Shown one piece after another: positions 37,724 through 50,900 of a stretch of 64,000 bases of DNA. The position numbers and the translations under genes were made by a program. The first letter of the stretch is position 1. The number at the start of each line of letters is the position of its first letter. A model generated the notes under the pieces. That model saw nothing but the letters and a program-made list of their open reading frames with translations. It made no database searches and was not told the DNA's origin. The DNA is from Plumapathes pennacea (Eukaryota; Cnidaria; Anthozoa; Antipatharia; Myriopathidae), in NCBI GenBank assembly GCA_964036295.1, contig OZ038470.1, positions 3,213,501-3,277,500 of the forward strand. Direction: 5' to 3'.

Positions 37724-38460
37724 GGAAGCCACTCCGAACTTGGGAGGTCTGTGAAAATCTTGTGAAGCGACAAGCGAAATTCTGCCATCTTCCTTTACAG
37801 CAACCGAATTCGAAGCAAATGATCACGAGGCGAGGTGGCTCAGGTGTCAAATTCCCGCCTTTATTACCCATAATGCCCACTGATTTGCCTCGTCCCCAGT
37901 CGCTCCTCCTCGATTCCAACTGGGTGCGCAAGGAAATATGGGAAGGGGGGAGGGCGCGCGGAGAAAGATGGGAAGGGAAGAGAAAATGGACACCGCGGCA
38001 AAACGTCTGCGCATGCGTTAGTTTTTGAACTTCCGGTCTGTGTTCCTGGGAACGGCTCGGTGATAACTGCAGAATACATGAACCATCGAGATTCCATATT
38101 ATCACGGTCGCGATAGCTTGGCTCATCTCGCTGGATAACCGGCGTGCCGGAGGTCTGTAATGCACTGGTCAGTTGAAACCCCCGGCCCAGGGTCAGGGTG
38201 GGGGATTTGACTTAGGCCCTGATCAAATGATGCCAATGTCCCCACCCCCTGTGGGGACTAATTTAGGAAGAAAGTTTTAATCTCAAAAATTTATTAGGCA
38301 CAAGTCGTTTAAAAAATACAATCATGGCTAGGCTGTGTTACAGGTTTTCACAAAAATAGAAAACATACCACTATCTATGGTGCAAAACAATAAACGAAAC
38401 GGAACAGGAACTTCTCGACAGGAAAGGGGGGCTGACAGACCTACACGACTCCAAACATGA

Positions 38461-38691
38461 TTAATCAGTGTGTATTAGTTTTACGAGACTTTCTAGTTTT
38501 GCTCTAACGAGCATGTCCTTTAGAGATTTTCCTCTCTTAAAGGATATCATCGGAGGTTCTGTAAATATCTTGTTCAGCAAGGGTTGATTTTGTATTAAAT
38601 GCCAGTGCTTCAATAGAATTTCTTTGAGGCTGTGGACTGGCTTTAACAGATTAAAATGCACATGCCATAGCAATAATATTGTTTTTGCCAT
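38461..38691 (-). pseudogene. Retroelement reverse-transcriptase C-terminal fragment
   Basis: A 76-codon open stretch reads LLKHWHLIQNQPLLNKIF, then EPPMISFKRGKSLKDMLVRA. The ISFKRGKSLKDMLVRAKL pattern is typical of the sequence just past the polymerase domain in Penelope-like and related retroelements. Everything N-terminal is missing, and no LTR or endonuclease is visible, so this is a dead 5'-truncated fragment. It lies between the unrecognised gene's 5' end and the truncated glycanase. Confidence 0.55.
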
Positions 38692-39460
38692 GAGTGATTG
38701 CTTTTACAGTTCTTTGTAGAGAAGGAAGGAGAAACTATACTTAAAATTGGGTGTGTGTACTTTGCCATGAAATAGCCTGTCAAAGAAACCTCAGATGTGA
38801 TCAAGCACTCAGTGTAGTACCAGTTCTGGTGATTTGAGTATTATTTTTGAGTGTTTTTTGTTTTTGTTTTTGTTTTAATAGAAAGATCTGTGACAATGGA
38901 ATGGTGTAAACAACTCACCAATAGTGTACTTGTATAAAAATAAAATGTATTTTATTGTTTAATGTTAATAGCTGAATAATGTTGTTTGTAAGCTGCCAAC
39001 ATAGTGGGAATAGGAACCCCAACTCCTTTTCATAATATTTGTTGTCTGTCAAAAATCTTCTAGAGAGATGTCTTAAAATCTCGTAGAGCTAAGATCTGAC
39101 TCTACAAAGTATATACGTGTACATTGATAATTATTTTGAAATTCTTTCAGAAGTCATACATATGAAAAATTACTGATTGCAAAGTGTACATTTTAACCTA
39201 TAAATAATAAATATTACTTTTAATTGGCTTTACAAAAGCATATACATTTTGAATTGTTCAATTCAATTAATAACTTTAAATAACATGTTAACTTAATTTA
39301 CAGTCATTATTATTCTTTTTGTCTGCCATCCAATATTGTATAGTTTTGAGTGTATCTAAACGTTAAACTAAAATTCCTACTGGTGGACTTGGTAAAGTGA
39401 AATATTCACTTGGAAACCATTTATGTTTGATAACGTCTTCTGTTGGAATAACTGCACATA

Positions 39461-39647
39461 CAGTTAACTTCCTATTAATGGACACTCCTCTAAAATAGAC
39501 ACTTCTCCAAGACGGACACCTGGTACGAGTGGTCCCCACTTTTTATCAGTTATTTACTCTTAAACTGAACTCTCTATAAAACAGACACCTCTCTAAAACA
39601 AACAGTTCAATGGTCCAGAGGGTGTGAGTTTTAAAGAGGGTTGACTG
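39461..39647. mobile_element. TA-flanked MITE, second family, copy 2
   Basis: It starts cagttaacttcctattaatg and ends agagggttgactg with TA on both sides. The interior has ctctaaaatagacacttctc and gaactctctataaaac blocks like those at 10125-10277. It abuts the decayed last exon of the truncated glycanase copy. Confidence 0.7.
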
Positions 39648-39649
39648 TA

Positions 39650-39745
39650 TTACCAAGCGTTGCTACTTCTACAAACAGGGTGACCAACAGATTTGATTTT
39701 TTTCATCCATGGGGCTCTTGGGTATTGCAGGGCTGTTCAGCTATG
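39650..39745 (-). pseudogene. Decayed last exon of a glycanase duplicate
   Basis: Read on the minus strand, gctgaacagccctgcaatac followed by catggat and atctgttggtcaccctgttt is recognisably the same sequence as the final exon of the intact gene near 45000-45106 (gtgagcagccttgcaatact). It carries frame-breaking changes and an early in-frame stop, and the MITE at 39461-39647 replaces its 3' part. It shows that the duplication once reached the gene's 3' end. Confidence 0.65.
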
Positions 39746-39994
39746 AGCAAAAGAAATAGGCAACATAGATGTTTTAGGCATTTCTTGAAAATCTACTGAA
39801 AAACAACACAGGAAGAGTAAGCTACAGTATTTTATCCCTTGATAGTGTAAGATGAATGAGATATTTGGAGATCAAGTGATATTGTCTGTGGCTACTATAA
39901 CTCATCATTATCTTACATTGGAGGAGGCTTGTATCTATGTGTATTGACAACATTTATATACAAAGTTTATTTTATTTTTATGCAATAATGTACT

Positions 39995-42525
39995 TTACCT
40001 GATGCTCAAGAACTCTACCATTTCTTGTATGGCTCTTTTCTCCAATATTTCCTTCCTTTCTGGTGGCAAGTTCTTTTGGCGCTAAAACAAGTAAAAAGAT
40101 ATGATTGTCAAGAAAATATGTTTGATATACTTTACTGCACTGCCTATAATTTGTGGGGTGTGGGTGAAGATTAGAAACCTCAGTAAGCCATCAATGTACT
40201 CTGTAAGGTAAAAGCAAACTACAATCTTGGACAAAAGTGTTGACACATTTTCCCCCCCACCCATTCAATGTCTTACCGGAACTCTTCCAAATTCAAGCTA
40301 CAACATTGATACGGGGAGGAAGGTGATTAAAGCAGTTTCTTTGGAACTGGATGACTCACAGCATGGCAGTTTTGACAAAAGTATGACATTTAAAGCATGT
40401 GTCAACACATTTTGTTTGGGATTGTAGCTGCCACCATCTCTCCAATACCAGCTCACACTATACCTTTCTTGTCATATCTCTCAATGTGTTCAGCAGCCAA
40501 ATCTCAGAAACTGATGTCCTATTTTTCAAAACCTCTTTATGTTTACGCGAGTATCGCCACGTAACATCCACAATCTGACATGGAAAACAAGATAAAAACA
40601 CAATGAGAATGTTTCAAATACATACAGGTATGCATATATATGCTCAAATAGAATGCAGGGGCCAATTCAATAAAGCATTTACTAGTGTATTTTACAAGTG
40701 GGACCAATTTGTCCACACATTAAAACACACTTCAGTCTAACACAATGGCCAAAATACTGGTGTGGTTGTGCACTGGGGACCTGTATCTGTAATATTGTAC
40801 ATACTTTGTTAGATGGGAGTCCATTTAGTGATGCTAGAATAATGGTCCAACTTGTAAAATACATGTGTAAATGTATATTGAATTGGCCCAGTATTTATGC
40901 ATAATTTTGTGTGAAATTCAACACCACATAATAAGAAAAGTTAAGAATTTAAAATACTGTACCTCTTCAACAGAAAATGCCACAATGTAGTTCAACTTCT
41001 TGCCCCAGCTTTTCTCATACAAAAGTGGATTGTCACAGATTGCCCCACAGGAATCAAAATGAACCCAACGTTTCTTAGCTTCAGAATACACTTCAGTCCA
41101 GACATGGTCAGTCCAGTCAATCACGTAGCGTGCTTCATAACCCAGGGTGCGACAACACAGCGTGAAACAATTGGCCCACTCACCACAACGACCAGCATGA
41201 GTCTCTGTTTTAGAAGAAGGGACAAACTATTTGGCTTAAAGTCCAGGGTTCACACAAACACTAAATAAAATTCTGGTAAGGGAATCAGGCCAGGGGTATG
41301 GGCCCCATTTAGTTGAGGAACATGGCTCTTTAGGGGGTGGGGTGAGGTAGATTGGTAAGCTTAAGTTTGGAGCTGAAACTAACTCCTGACAGGAAATCGA
41401 TTTTTCCAACTATTTCAAGTCATACAAACTGTTACCTAAAGAAAAAAAACTCTAATTCTATCACCCCTCTCCCCTCCTCCTCCTACCACACAACTGTAAG
41501 TTGCACTTCTTGCTCTTCAAGATATAACCTTTGATTAATCAAAACCTATGGAAGCTAGTAGATTTAACAACCTCTCACCTAGTAATTTTCCTGGATGGTT
41601 GTATCTTGGAAACCGTACATGTTCTTTGCACTTGGGGCAACGGTACAACTCCACAGTTCCAGCTCCCCATCTTTCATCCTCAGGTGTGGGTCTTGCAAGC
41701 CCTAATCTCTCTGACGTAACTTTACAGGAAGGACAATCTGGTTTGCTTACCCACTTGAAAAATTTATCTGGTGTCAAAGGAAAATACTGATATTAAAGTT
41801 TCTGTTATATGCATGAGAACAATACATTTAAAGACAGACGTCAGATATGGTAACTCGCACTTCCCTTTATTCTCTTTTTGTCTTCTCTTCTCTTGCTTTC
41901 CTGTTTTTCTTGTCTGTCATCACTTTTACCAATTTCTCTCCTCAGGAGGGGGGGATGAATTCCGAGACATGGGGGCATGGTGTGGACTTTCGTTGCCAAT
42001 TTTTAGCCCGAAATAGGGTCATTGGATCACTTTTGCATCTTTCTATAAGACAATGCTAGGCTTTGTTGAATAAAATTGGCTTTGGGTAGTGGAAATATTA
42101 GTTTATGCCATTGTGCCCTCAGCTCCTCTCCCTCCCTCCAGCTGACTGTTGTATTATCCACTCAGAAAGCTGACTTACTTTTATACCAAGACGCCAACTC
42201 CAACAGAAGACAGTCCGCCTCGTCCTTGCCCTCCCCTCCGTCTTCTTTGCTTTTCTTGCTTGCTTCTTTTGCCTTTTTCTTAAACTCATCGACAGGCATT
42301 ATCTTCAATGCTTTTGACCGGAGTTCTGGTTCTTCATAAATGAGCACATGATCTGCCAGGTTCCGTAGCTTCTCATAAAAAAGGAACTGAAAACAGGACA
42401 CGGAGTAAGCATACAATAACATAAATAACATGGTTGAAGTCAGCTGATTTTCTTGGCAAATTGCTGTAAACACCACGTAGTGACAAATGCCAGCGTTCAC
42501 GAATCTTTCTTACCGTAGCTGCCAT
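39995..42525 (-). CDS. Truncated peptide:N-glycanase paralogue (transglutaminase core only)
   Basis: A partial direct duplicate of the gene at 44930-51216. It begins with a four-codon exon, MAAT at 42525, spliced to 42180-42385 ([20 protein letters not shown]). 41570-41770 carries two CxxC zinc pairs (CPSCK, CPKCK) and [11 protein letters not shown]. ~40960-41206 carries the catalytic triad in [21 protein letters not shown] and HFDSC. Then come ~40466-40573 ([18 protein letters not shown]) and 39998-40082. Reading through the last donor gives an immediate TAA (FLSIR, stop at 39995). The PAW sugar-binding domain is missing, as are the thioredoxin and PUB domains. All catalytic and zinc residues are kept, so it may be a working core enzyme like yeast Png1, which also lacks PUB and PAW. 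Expression is unproven. Confidence 0.75.
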
Positions 42526-42789
42526 GGATAGCAGGTGTAGTAGCAAATGCAGTAGCTCGGATTCAGGAAAAATCAGCCCGTCCCAACAGGAGATAGAGTA
42601 CAATACACTTTCTACTTCCTTAACACACCTTACCCGGCCGCCATTTTAGATTTGAAACGAGGCTCAGGCAACCTCGTCCCCACGAGGTCTTCAAGTAGTA
42701 TTTATCGCTGATTAATTCCTTACAGGCCCTACAGTGGAATCCGTTATAAGGCTCGATTGCGCTGAATCCGACGAGAGCGTCTGAACGCG

Positions 42790-42975
42790 AGCTTTAAAAC
42801 TACTGACACTCCCAGGTTCATATTATCTGTGCAGATTCTTAGTGATGTAGTGAGAATCGACCGTTCAATCAGCTGTCATCTGAGCAAGCTGTCAAAAAAG
42901 CAAGTTCTCCATCCTGTATGATATATCTTTGGAGAGAGACTCAACAAATGATTTGATAGCTCTTGAAATTTAACA
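42790..42975 (-). mobile_element. Decayed reverse copy of the TTAA MITE family
   Basis: gtgatgtagtgagaatcgacc, caatcagctgtcatctgagc and aagttctccatcctgtatga match the family in reverse orientation. It sits in the spacer between the two glycanase genes, ~300 bp upstream of the truncated copy's start. Confidence 0.5.
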
Positions 42976-43369
42976 CCAGTTGCAATGAATCAGTCGACGG
43001 TCTCATTTTCCTTATAAAGATTCGCATTCATCCGTGATCTTCTTGGCCCCTTTCATTTTCTATCTATCTGCATCCGTTGTGAAAAGTGAATTTTTCGTAC
43101 ATTTCAGTGCCATCTCCGATCTCCGCGATTTCTGAACGATTTATAGCAGCTAGGTTTGAATGTGTCTTCAAATCGCTCCAATCCGAAGACTAAGCGTAGT
43201 TGTCGCCTCACTTTGCTCGCTATCTGACACATATTGGGTTAACCCCATATAATATTGTAACAAGCTTCGCGACACAGATTCCCAGAATTTTACAGATACG
43301 AAATAGCTATTGCTCACCTCTTGTGGGCTCCTCATGGTCGTGGACCAACGACGGGCCATAAGGTAAACA

Positions 43370-44925
43370 ATTTGCGAAAAGCAAGAATGAAACTAGGGGC
43401 ACTTGGTTGCGAAAGGGTACTATGTTACGAATGATGTATGATGATACTGAACGATGTTTTATAATAGTAAATGATTTCTAAGAATAGCGCCGGAATAATT
43501 TCTAATGATAGTGATGACTCCAAAGGATGCTAAATAATGTCCAATGATAGGTCAGATGCTGAACATTTCATGAGTTGAACTAAATTCAAATTACTCCTGA
43601 CTCAAACAACGGTTTTTGTTCATTTTCGTTGAGTTCGGCTCATGAAACTCAAAGTTTCGACCAAAATATATTGCATTGCTGCGTGTTTTCTAATGAAAGG
43701 TTGTGCTGAATAATACCTAACGATAGTGAATGATTTCTAAAAATAGTGCTGAATTATAACTAATGATGCCAGATGATAAATCATGACGATGCATTGGTAC
43801 AAGACTGAATAATGTTGACACCATATATGGATAACGAAGGATTTCTACCGATGACAAATGATGCCTTCTGATGGCGAAAGACTGTCAGCTTGGCAAGTAC
43901 ACGCGAACTTATCGATTTCTGCGGGGAGGGGTGAGGAGGGCACGAAGTACATGATGGCGAAAAATGTACTGCTGTATGTGCAGAGTTTTAGCTGCGTGAC
44001 GAAAGAAGTGTTTCTTACGTCAGAAGCATGATGTTCTACGTACAAAGTATCTCGTGAATAACTAATGACAAACGTGCTTCTTTTATTTTTCATCTGAATG
44101 CTTCAAGCTTGTGAATATATACTATATCTACTGAAGGGGAATTTCATGTTTTTTCATGTGTTTCATATATTTTATATATCACATATGATATTGTGCATTC
44201 ATGTAGTGGATCACTTTGACATTCTTTCAAAATAGTAACTTATTAATTTATAAGTGCGTGGAAATATTAAATTTTAATCTAGAATGTTTAAAATTCAAGT
44301 AATAATACCTTCCTAGTAAGAACTTGTACAACTTAAATAACACACGAACTTCGTCTGCCATTCAATTTCTCGGGTTATTTTAAGCTTTAAAACATCAGTG
44401 TGTATATTTCTGGGTCCGATTGTTCGTCACTCGATTAAGCTAACCCAGGACGTTAACCAAATTTTTTCTCTCAACCTCTTGGCCAACAAACTGAAGTGTT
44501 TTAATCAAGACAAGTAGGAGTTTGTTCTAGCTCGAAACATAGCAAGGACATCGTTTCAAAAGGGGAAACTAAATCCCCCATTTTCAGCCCTAAAAATCTC
44601 AACAAAGTTTATACCTAATGTAATATAGGATTAGTTTAATCGTGCTTTGAACAACCGGGCCCTCAGAAATATGAGGAAAGGGGGTTACTCCCATGTGAGT
44701 ATAAGCCACAAAAGTATCTACCGTTCCAAAGGTATCGCATTGGACACTTTGGTCTAAAATGGGATCTATCTTTCTGGAATGGAATAGGTGTAAATTTTGC
44801 CCTTTTGATCCGGGATAGGGTGTGATTTGAATACAGTATGATACGTACCAGGAGAACCGTGTGGCACATACTCCACTAAAAATTCTGATGAGTACCCCCT
44901 TCTCTCTCTTTTTTCCCCACAGGGG
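43370..44925. other. Spacer between the two glycanase genes
   Basis: No gene is supported. From 43425 to 43870 the words aatgatttctaa, aatgat and atagtg recur irregularly (gaacgatg, gtgaatgatttctaaaaata), a degenerate repeat. 44655-44905 resembles the dispersed ~240 bp family (gggtgtgatttgaa, gtggcacatactcc, gagtaccccctt). The remainder is AT-rich. Confidence 0.5.
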
Positions 44926-44929
44926 AGAC

Positions 44930-47900
44930 TTAGGGACTACAAAGTGTTACTGAAATGTCTAATGGGAATTCATTTACACTAGCGGTCTTCTGTCGAAACA
45001 ACTGTGCATGTTGCCAACCGTTGTTACCTCTACCACCACACAGGTTGGCAGACAGCTTCAGTGTCTTTGATCCATGAAGTGCTTGAGTATTGCAAGGCTG
45101 CTCACCTATGAATACAAAAGGGAAAAACTTGAAATTCTACTACAAAAATACAAGAAGGGAAGACTAACTACAATTAAATCAGGGAAACAAGATTGCAGGG
45201 CCCGGTTGTTGAGGCTAATTCTGTGTTAGGTATCATTTGTACTGAAAGGGTTATTAAAATAAACCTCTACAAACCTCCATCCAATTTCAGACAATGCTTC
45301 TCCTCATCATCTCCAACCAGTTTCCAGTCCACTTCTCCATTTTCAAAAGTCGTGCTTCTGGTCACTATGGTGACATTGTCAACCACCAATCCTGAATCAG
45401 AAAAATCCACTTGCCAGGTAACCGAGCCAGTCGAGGAGCCTTCAGTCCGAGCGAGATAAACCTTCAATACAATGGAGTTCAACAGTGTGTTATTGTGCAG
45501 TTTTCTGTTAAATTTTGTATATACAAGACCAGAACAATATTAGTGCAGCACCATAAGCAAATATTTTAAATCATTCTAAACCCAGCAGAAAAATAGGTGC
45601 TGGTAATGTGAAAATTAGTGTTATCATCTTGTGAAATGTACAAACATGTGTAAGGACTATGTATGTATGTAAGTATGTATAAACTTACGTGCACACATAT
45701 ATATGTATGTGTGAAAGCTATGTATGTTTGTGTGTAGTACATGTAGAGGGTAATGTATACAGTCTGTGTATACTGCATAGTTAAATATATTACTCATCAT
45801 AAAAATACATAGACTATTGTCATATTTTAAATCGTTACCATTTGCCAATCTTGTTCAACTTTGCGAAATATGGAGTCCATGGAAGCAATAGCAGACGCCC
45901 AGCCCTCAATATCATGTGCTACGCCCTTTGTGATCTCATCACAGGTTCGATAATATCTGTCATTTGACGGGCAGTACCGCACACGGAATCTAAAACAAAG
46001 ACAACAATTTTGTCAACCAGGATAATGATGGAGTGCTAGTGTACCAGAGAGTATGATGTAGTTGTCTATATATCTGGGCCCGGATAGTGCTATACACTCT
46101 TTAAACAACCAGGCCCAGAATTACAATGAAACATCAACTGCACTAGAAATACGATATTCACAGATGTTGCCTCCCCCCCCCCCTTTCCCTGGAGTTCAAA
46201 GACTTTGAGATTGCCCTTGACAAACAAGATGCTGTCACAGTTAGTAGTGTCGCAGAGCTCAGGATTAACAAAAGGCCCAGGAGAGATAGTGTGGTATGTG
46301 CTCACGGTATCATTTTGGTCTGGAATAAATCTGAGAACCATGGGCACACCACCCAAAATATTATGAGTATCCCCTCCCAGGAGATACGTGATAAAAAATT
46401 GGTGTAGATATGCTTAATGCTGTAAGAATGTATTAGCTGATATTTCAGAAGGGCAGAACTGTATACCTTCGAGCTTGGACTTGTTCCTCTGTTGGTTTGA
46501 AGATGAACGGCTTGTGCTGAGTCAAAAAGTACAAACGTTAGCTGACTTATACATTCAGTGAAGTATACAGTACACTGCAGTATGGTTGAAACATAATTAT
46601 GCTGCTTCATGACCACAATACACACCAAATTACAGTAGCATTTACCTTTTTGGGGGATTCCCCTTTTCCTGCCTCTCCTCGAATTTGTCGCCAAGCCAGA
46701 GACCCTGAACTCCTTCCCTGTTGCTCTCCTTCCTTCACTGACTTGATGCTCAAGAACTCTACCATTTCTTGCATAGCTCTTTTCTCCAACAGTTGTCGCC
46801 TTTCTGGTGACAGATTCCTTTGGCGCTAAAAAGGATAGAAACACACTTTTTTTGCTGCAAATTTACAGTGCATTTTTTGCTTACAATTTCTGGGAGGTAG
46901 GTGGGGGAGGGGGGAGAGATGTTGTTTCACACCATACCTCTGTTGTCATATCTTTTAACATGTTAAGAAGCCAGGTCTCAGAAACTGATGTTCGGTTTTT
47001 CAAAACTTCATTGTGTTTACAAGAGTAGCGCCATGTAACATCCACAATCTGTTGCAGAGAAATAAAAACAAATGGGAAAGCAATCATTCAAATTTGGATT
47101 CAAGGTAAAGAAGGGGAAGATAGCACTTTGAGGATGCAAAGAACAGATCATAATTTTATGTAGGTGTACTATAGCATAAACCAAGCTAAAGCATATTCTC
47201 TTTTAAGGTCACCACATTTCTTTGATGGATAATTTAGACAAAAAATGCATATATTTCTCTATGAAGTTCCCCACTCAGATGCGAGGCTTAATTCACAGAA
47301 ACACAAAAGACCAAATACAATTAGTGTAACAAAGTCAATACTTACCTCTTCTACAGAAAACGCCACAATGTATGTCAAGCTCTTTCCCCAGCCATTCTCA
47401 TAAATGAGTGGTTTATCACAGATTCCCTCGCAGGAATCAAAGTGAATCCATCTGTTCTGACCTTCAGAATACACTTCAGTCCACACATGGTCAGTCCAAT
47501 CAACCACATAACGTGTTTCAAAGCCCAGGGCACGGCAACACAGTGTGAAACAATTGGCCCACTCACCACACCGACCAGCACGAGTCTCTGTTTTAACAGA
47601 CAGAATAAGAAATAGGGCCATTACTAAAGAGTGAAGAAAAGCATTTTCTATTACATTTATTTATTACGCTTCACCATAATATGGCCGGATCACCACAACA
47701 ATTACAAATAAAACTCCGAAGATAAAATGTTCTCTCTCCTCTCACCTAATAGTTTTGCTGGGTGGTTGTACCTCGGGAACCTTATGTGTTGTCTACAGTT
47801 AGGACAATAGTAGCTCTCCACATTTCCAGCTCCCCATCTTGCTTCATCAGGAGTCGGTGTCACATAACCTTGTCTCTCTGATGTAATATTACAGGAGGGA

Positions 47901-50900
47901 CACACTGGTTTGTCTACCCATTTGAAAAATCCTCCTGGTGTTAATAATAGAAGGAAAATTCATATTTTAGTTTCTCTTCCTGCATTGAAACAACGTGCAT
48001 GACTTCATGGACAGTTTGAAAAGATATGTGTAATAGGAGAGGAAGAAGTTCAGAGAAGGAGAGGAAAAGAAAAAAAAAAGAGAAAAAAGTTGGAAGAAAA
48101 GTGAAGCCAGCCTCCACTTCACTGAGAGACTCTCACCTTTAAACCAAGATGTCAACTCCAACAGAAGACAGTCCGCCTCATCCACACCCTCCCCTCCCCC
48201 TTCTTTGCTTTTATTGCTTGCTTCTTTTGCCTTTCTCTTAAAGTCATCAACAGGCATCATGCTCAGAATCTTTGCCTGAATTTCTGGTTCTTCATACTTC
48301 AGCACATGATCTGCCCCACTCTGTAGCTTATTATAAAATGCATTCTGAAAATATACGCAAAACAAATTTTGGTCGTGAGAATGACTCTTCACATTTTCTT
48401 TTTGCTAATAACAATGCAACTTACTAACAATACAGTGCTCGACATTAAGGTTTTAGGTTGGTTGCCCTTCGGACTGTAGATTGAATTCAAGCAATAGAAA
48501 GTTTCATAGTTTCTGATTGCCTGGCCCAGAATTTACCTGCCCGACCAAAAGTTTTGGTTGCCCCGGGCAAGCGGGCAACCGTTAATGTCGAGCGCTGCAA
48601 TAGCCAAGCCATATATGACTCACAGTAACTTGGAACATCAGCATTTTGTTTCAGATTTTTAGTTAAAACTTTTGCAGATTATAAGCAATGAAAATGAAAT
48701 ATTGTATTTTGATTGAGGTGCAGAGTGACTCCAATACCATGTGTCAGGAATATTCCTCTACCATTTTTTGGGGGGGGTAATAAAAAAGTCAAACTTGTAT
48801 AAGTTTGACTTTTGAACTCCACATTGTCCCCAATTGACCAAAGTCCAGATTGTCCCCCATTGACCAAATTGTCATAAAAATATATTTTCTTCAAACAAAC
48901 AAATAAACCCCATCACAAGAAAGTCAGTCTCAGTATATTAAAATAATGATTGTACCAGTTCAGCTGCCTGTGATACAGCAGCTGGAGAGACAGCACCCTG
49001 TTGTTGCACTTCTAATGGTGACTGCTGAGATGCATCAGATTGTTTCTTCCTCTCCTCGAAAAGTGCATCTCGAAGTGTCTTAAGGTTTTCTATTGAACTA
49101 TTTGTTGGAAAGACCAAATAATCCACACTCTGAAAATAGAAGGAAAAAAAAAGGATCCTTGACACACTACAGGGCCCAGTTGCATGAAAGCTATCTAGTT
49201 TCAAGTTGTCCATACTGACTAATGCATCTTTGCTAAAGCATCTTTGCTTTGTTGTTAAAGGAGATGTTGTTGCTCACTAACAGAGGCAACAGACAACTCA
49301 GAAATGGCCTCTTACAGTTAAAAGTAACATGTAAAACAACTCACCTCTTCAAATCCCATGGTAAACAGGCACTCCACCCCTCCACTGACAGGCAGGAGAC
49401 GAGATTGAAAGATCTTGTTGCCAACCCTGATGGACTTGTACTTAGGGTTGGCTGGATTGTTTATGATGTTGGTGGCAAACTTGATCAACAGCTCAGAGAC
49501 ATCCATAAAGACATCACGAGGGTTGCTCAAAAGCTGCTGAAAACAGTCCCAGCTCCGCCCAAGGGTGACACGTTTTGGGTCCACAATCTAAAGAAAATGC
49601 ATGCTGTTGGATTAATCTCCACTCTACCCTGCTGGACAGAGGGTCAAGGAACTTGGGCTAGAACTGAACTGAGCTGAACTAGGGCTTTACACAATACATT
49701 CAATACTCAGTTTTACTATCTTTATAACAATGAACATAAATCCTCAAACAGTTTAATTCCCATATTATTTAAGCAATATAAGACACCTTTCCATGTCTTT
49801 GTACTCTGACTTATATAAACATGCAGGATGTTGGGAACATGAGAAAAAGTTCAAAATCACGAGCCGCTTCGGCGAGCTACAGCACATACGATTGTGTTTG
49901 TTGTTGCAATCCAATGCTTAATCTTGCTCTCCAGGGTAACTGGGTCAGCACCTTTCATTTCATCCACTTTATTTCCATTCTTGAAGAACATAAATGTTGG
50001 CATAGCTCTCACGTCATATGTTGTTGCAGTTATCTGGCAAAAATAGAAAGTGAGAGAAAGATATGAGCCCACAAGAGCAGAAAAGGGGAGAGAGAGAAAA
50101 GGAAGGAATGGAAGTGGAAGTAGAAAGATAAGAGGGAAAGGTAGAATGAGAAGGGAGAGGAAAAGGATGGGAAACAAGGGAAGGGTAGACAGAAGAAGAA
50201 GAGGGGGAAAGAGGGAGAAAGGTTGCATGGAAGGGAATGGAGATAAAGTAATAAGAATGAAAAGGGGGCAAAGGGTGATAAGGAGGGGCCAGGAGGGGAG
50301 AAGGGGTACAAGGCCAGCTGCATGTTTCACCTGGCACAGATCCACGTCCACCTTCAGAAAGACTGCAGCAGGATACTGAATGCTGAACTCAGCAAAAATG
50401 GGAGCAACCCTTCGGCACGGACCACACCTGAGTATAACACAGAAACAAAAATATACAATCAATCCTACTGCACATATCACTCTTGGTAGTTTGACTAGTT
50501 GAAAAAAAAAAACAAAAACAAAAAAAAAAAAACTCCAGAATGGCTGAACTAATCCCAGCCAAACTTTCTGTAGCAACTGCAGGCTTGAGAATTGTGGTGC
50601 ATAAAACAAACAAGAAGAAAATAACAAAACCAAATACTAGTTCAGAAGCCACGTTTATTAAACAAACATGACAGAAATGTGAATACACACAGAAATTAGC
50701 TACTGGACACCTGAACTAAGACAAGAGGTCATATCTATAAAGTAAACACCTCACAAACTTATAAATCAACATTGAAGTTTTTTATCTCTTTTATTAGCTA
50801 AAACAGACAATTAAGATCAGACAAAGGATGCAAATTTTGATGTCAGACAGGGATTTAGCTGACGTTTCGTGGCTGTAAATGTCGACGATGTCCGGTTCCT

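Noticed and set aside
37271..37732. 153-codon minus ORF extending exon 1 of the unrecognised gene
   Set aside because: It starts at GTG, and residues after the CAG|GTATAT donor are low-complexity intron sequence. Only the 37723-37569 part joins in phase to exon 2.
49857..50633. 258-codon minus ORF taken as one thioredoxin protein
   Set aside because: It joins two thioredoxin exons through a polypyrimidine intron read as Ser/Pro/Leu/Phe-rich sequence. Splice sites at 50335 and 50035 remove it.
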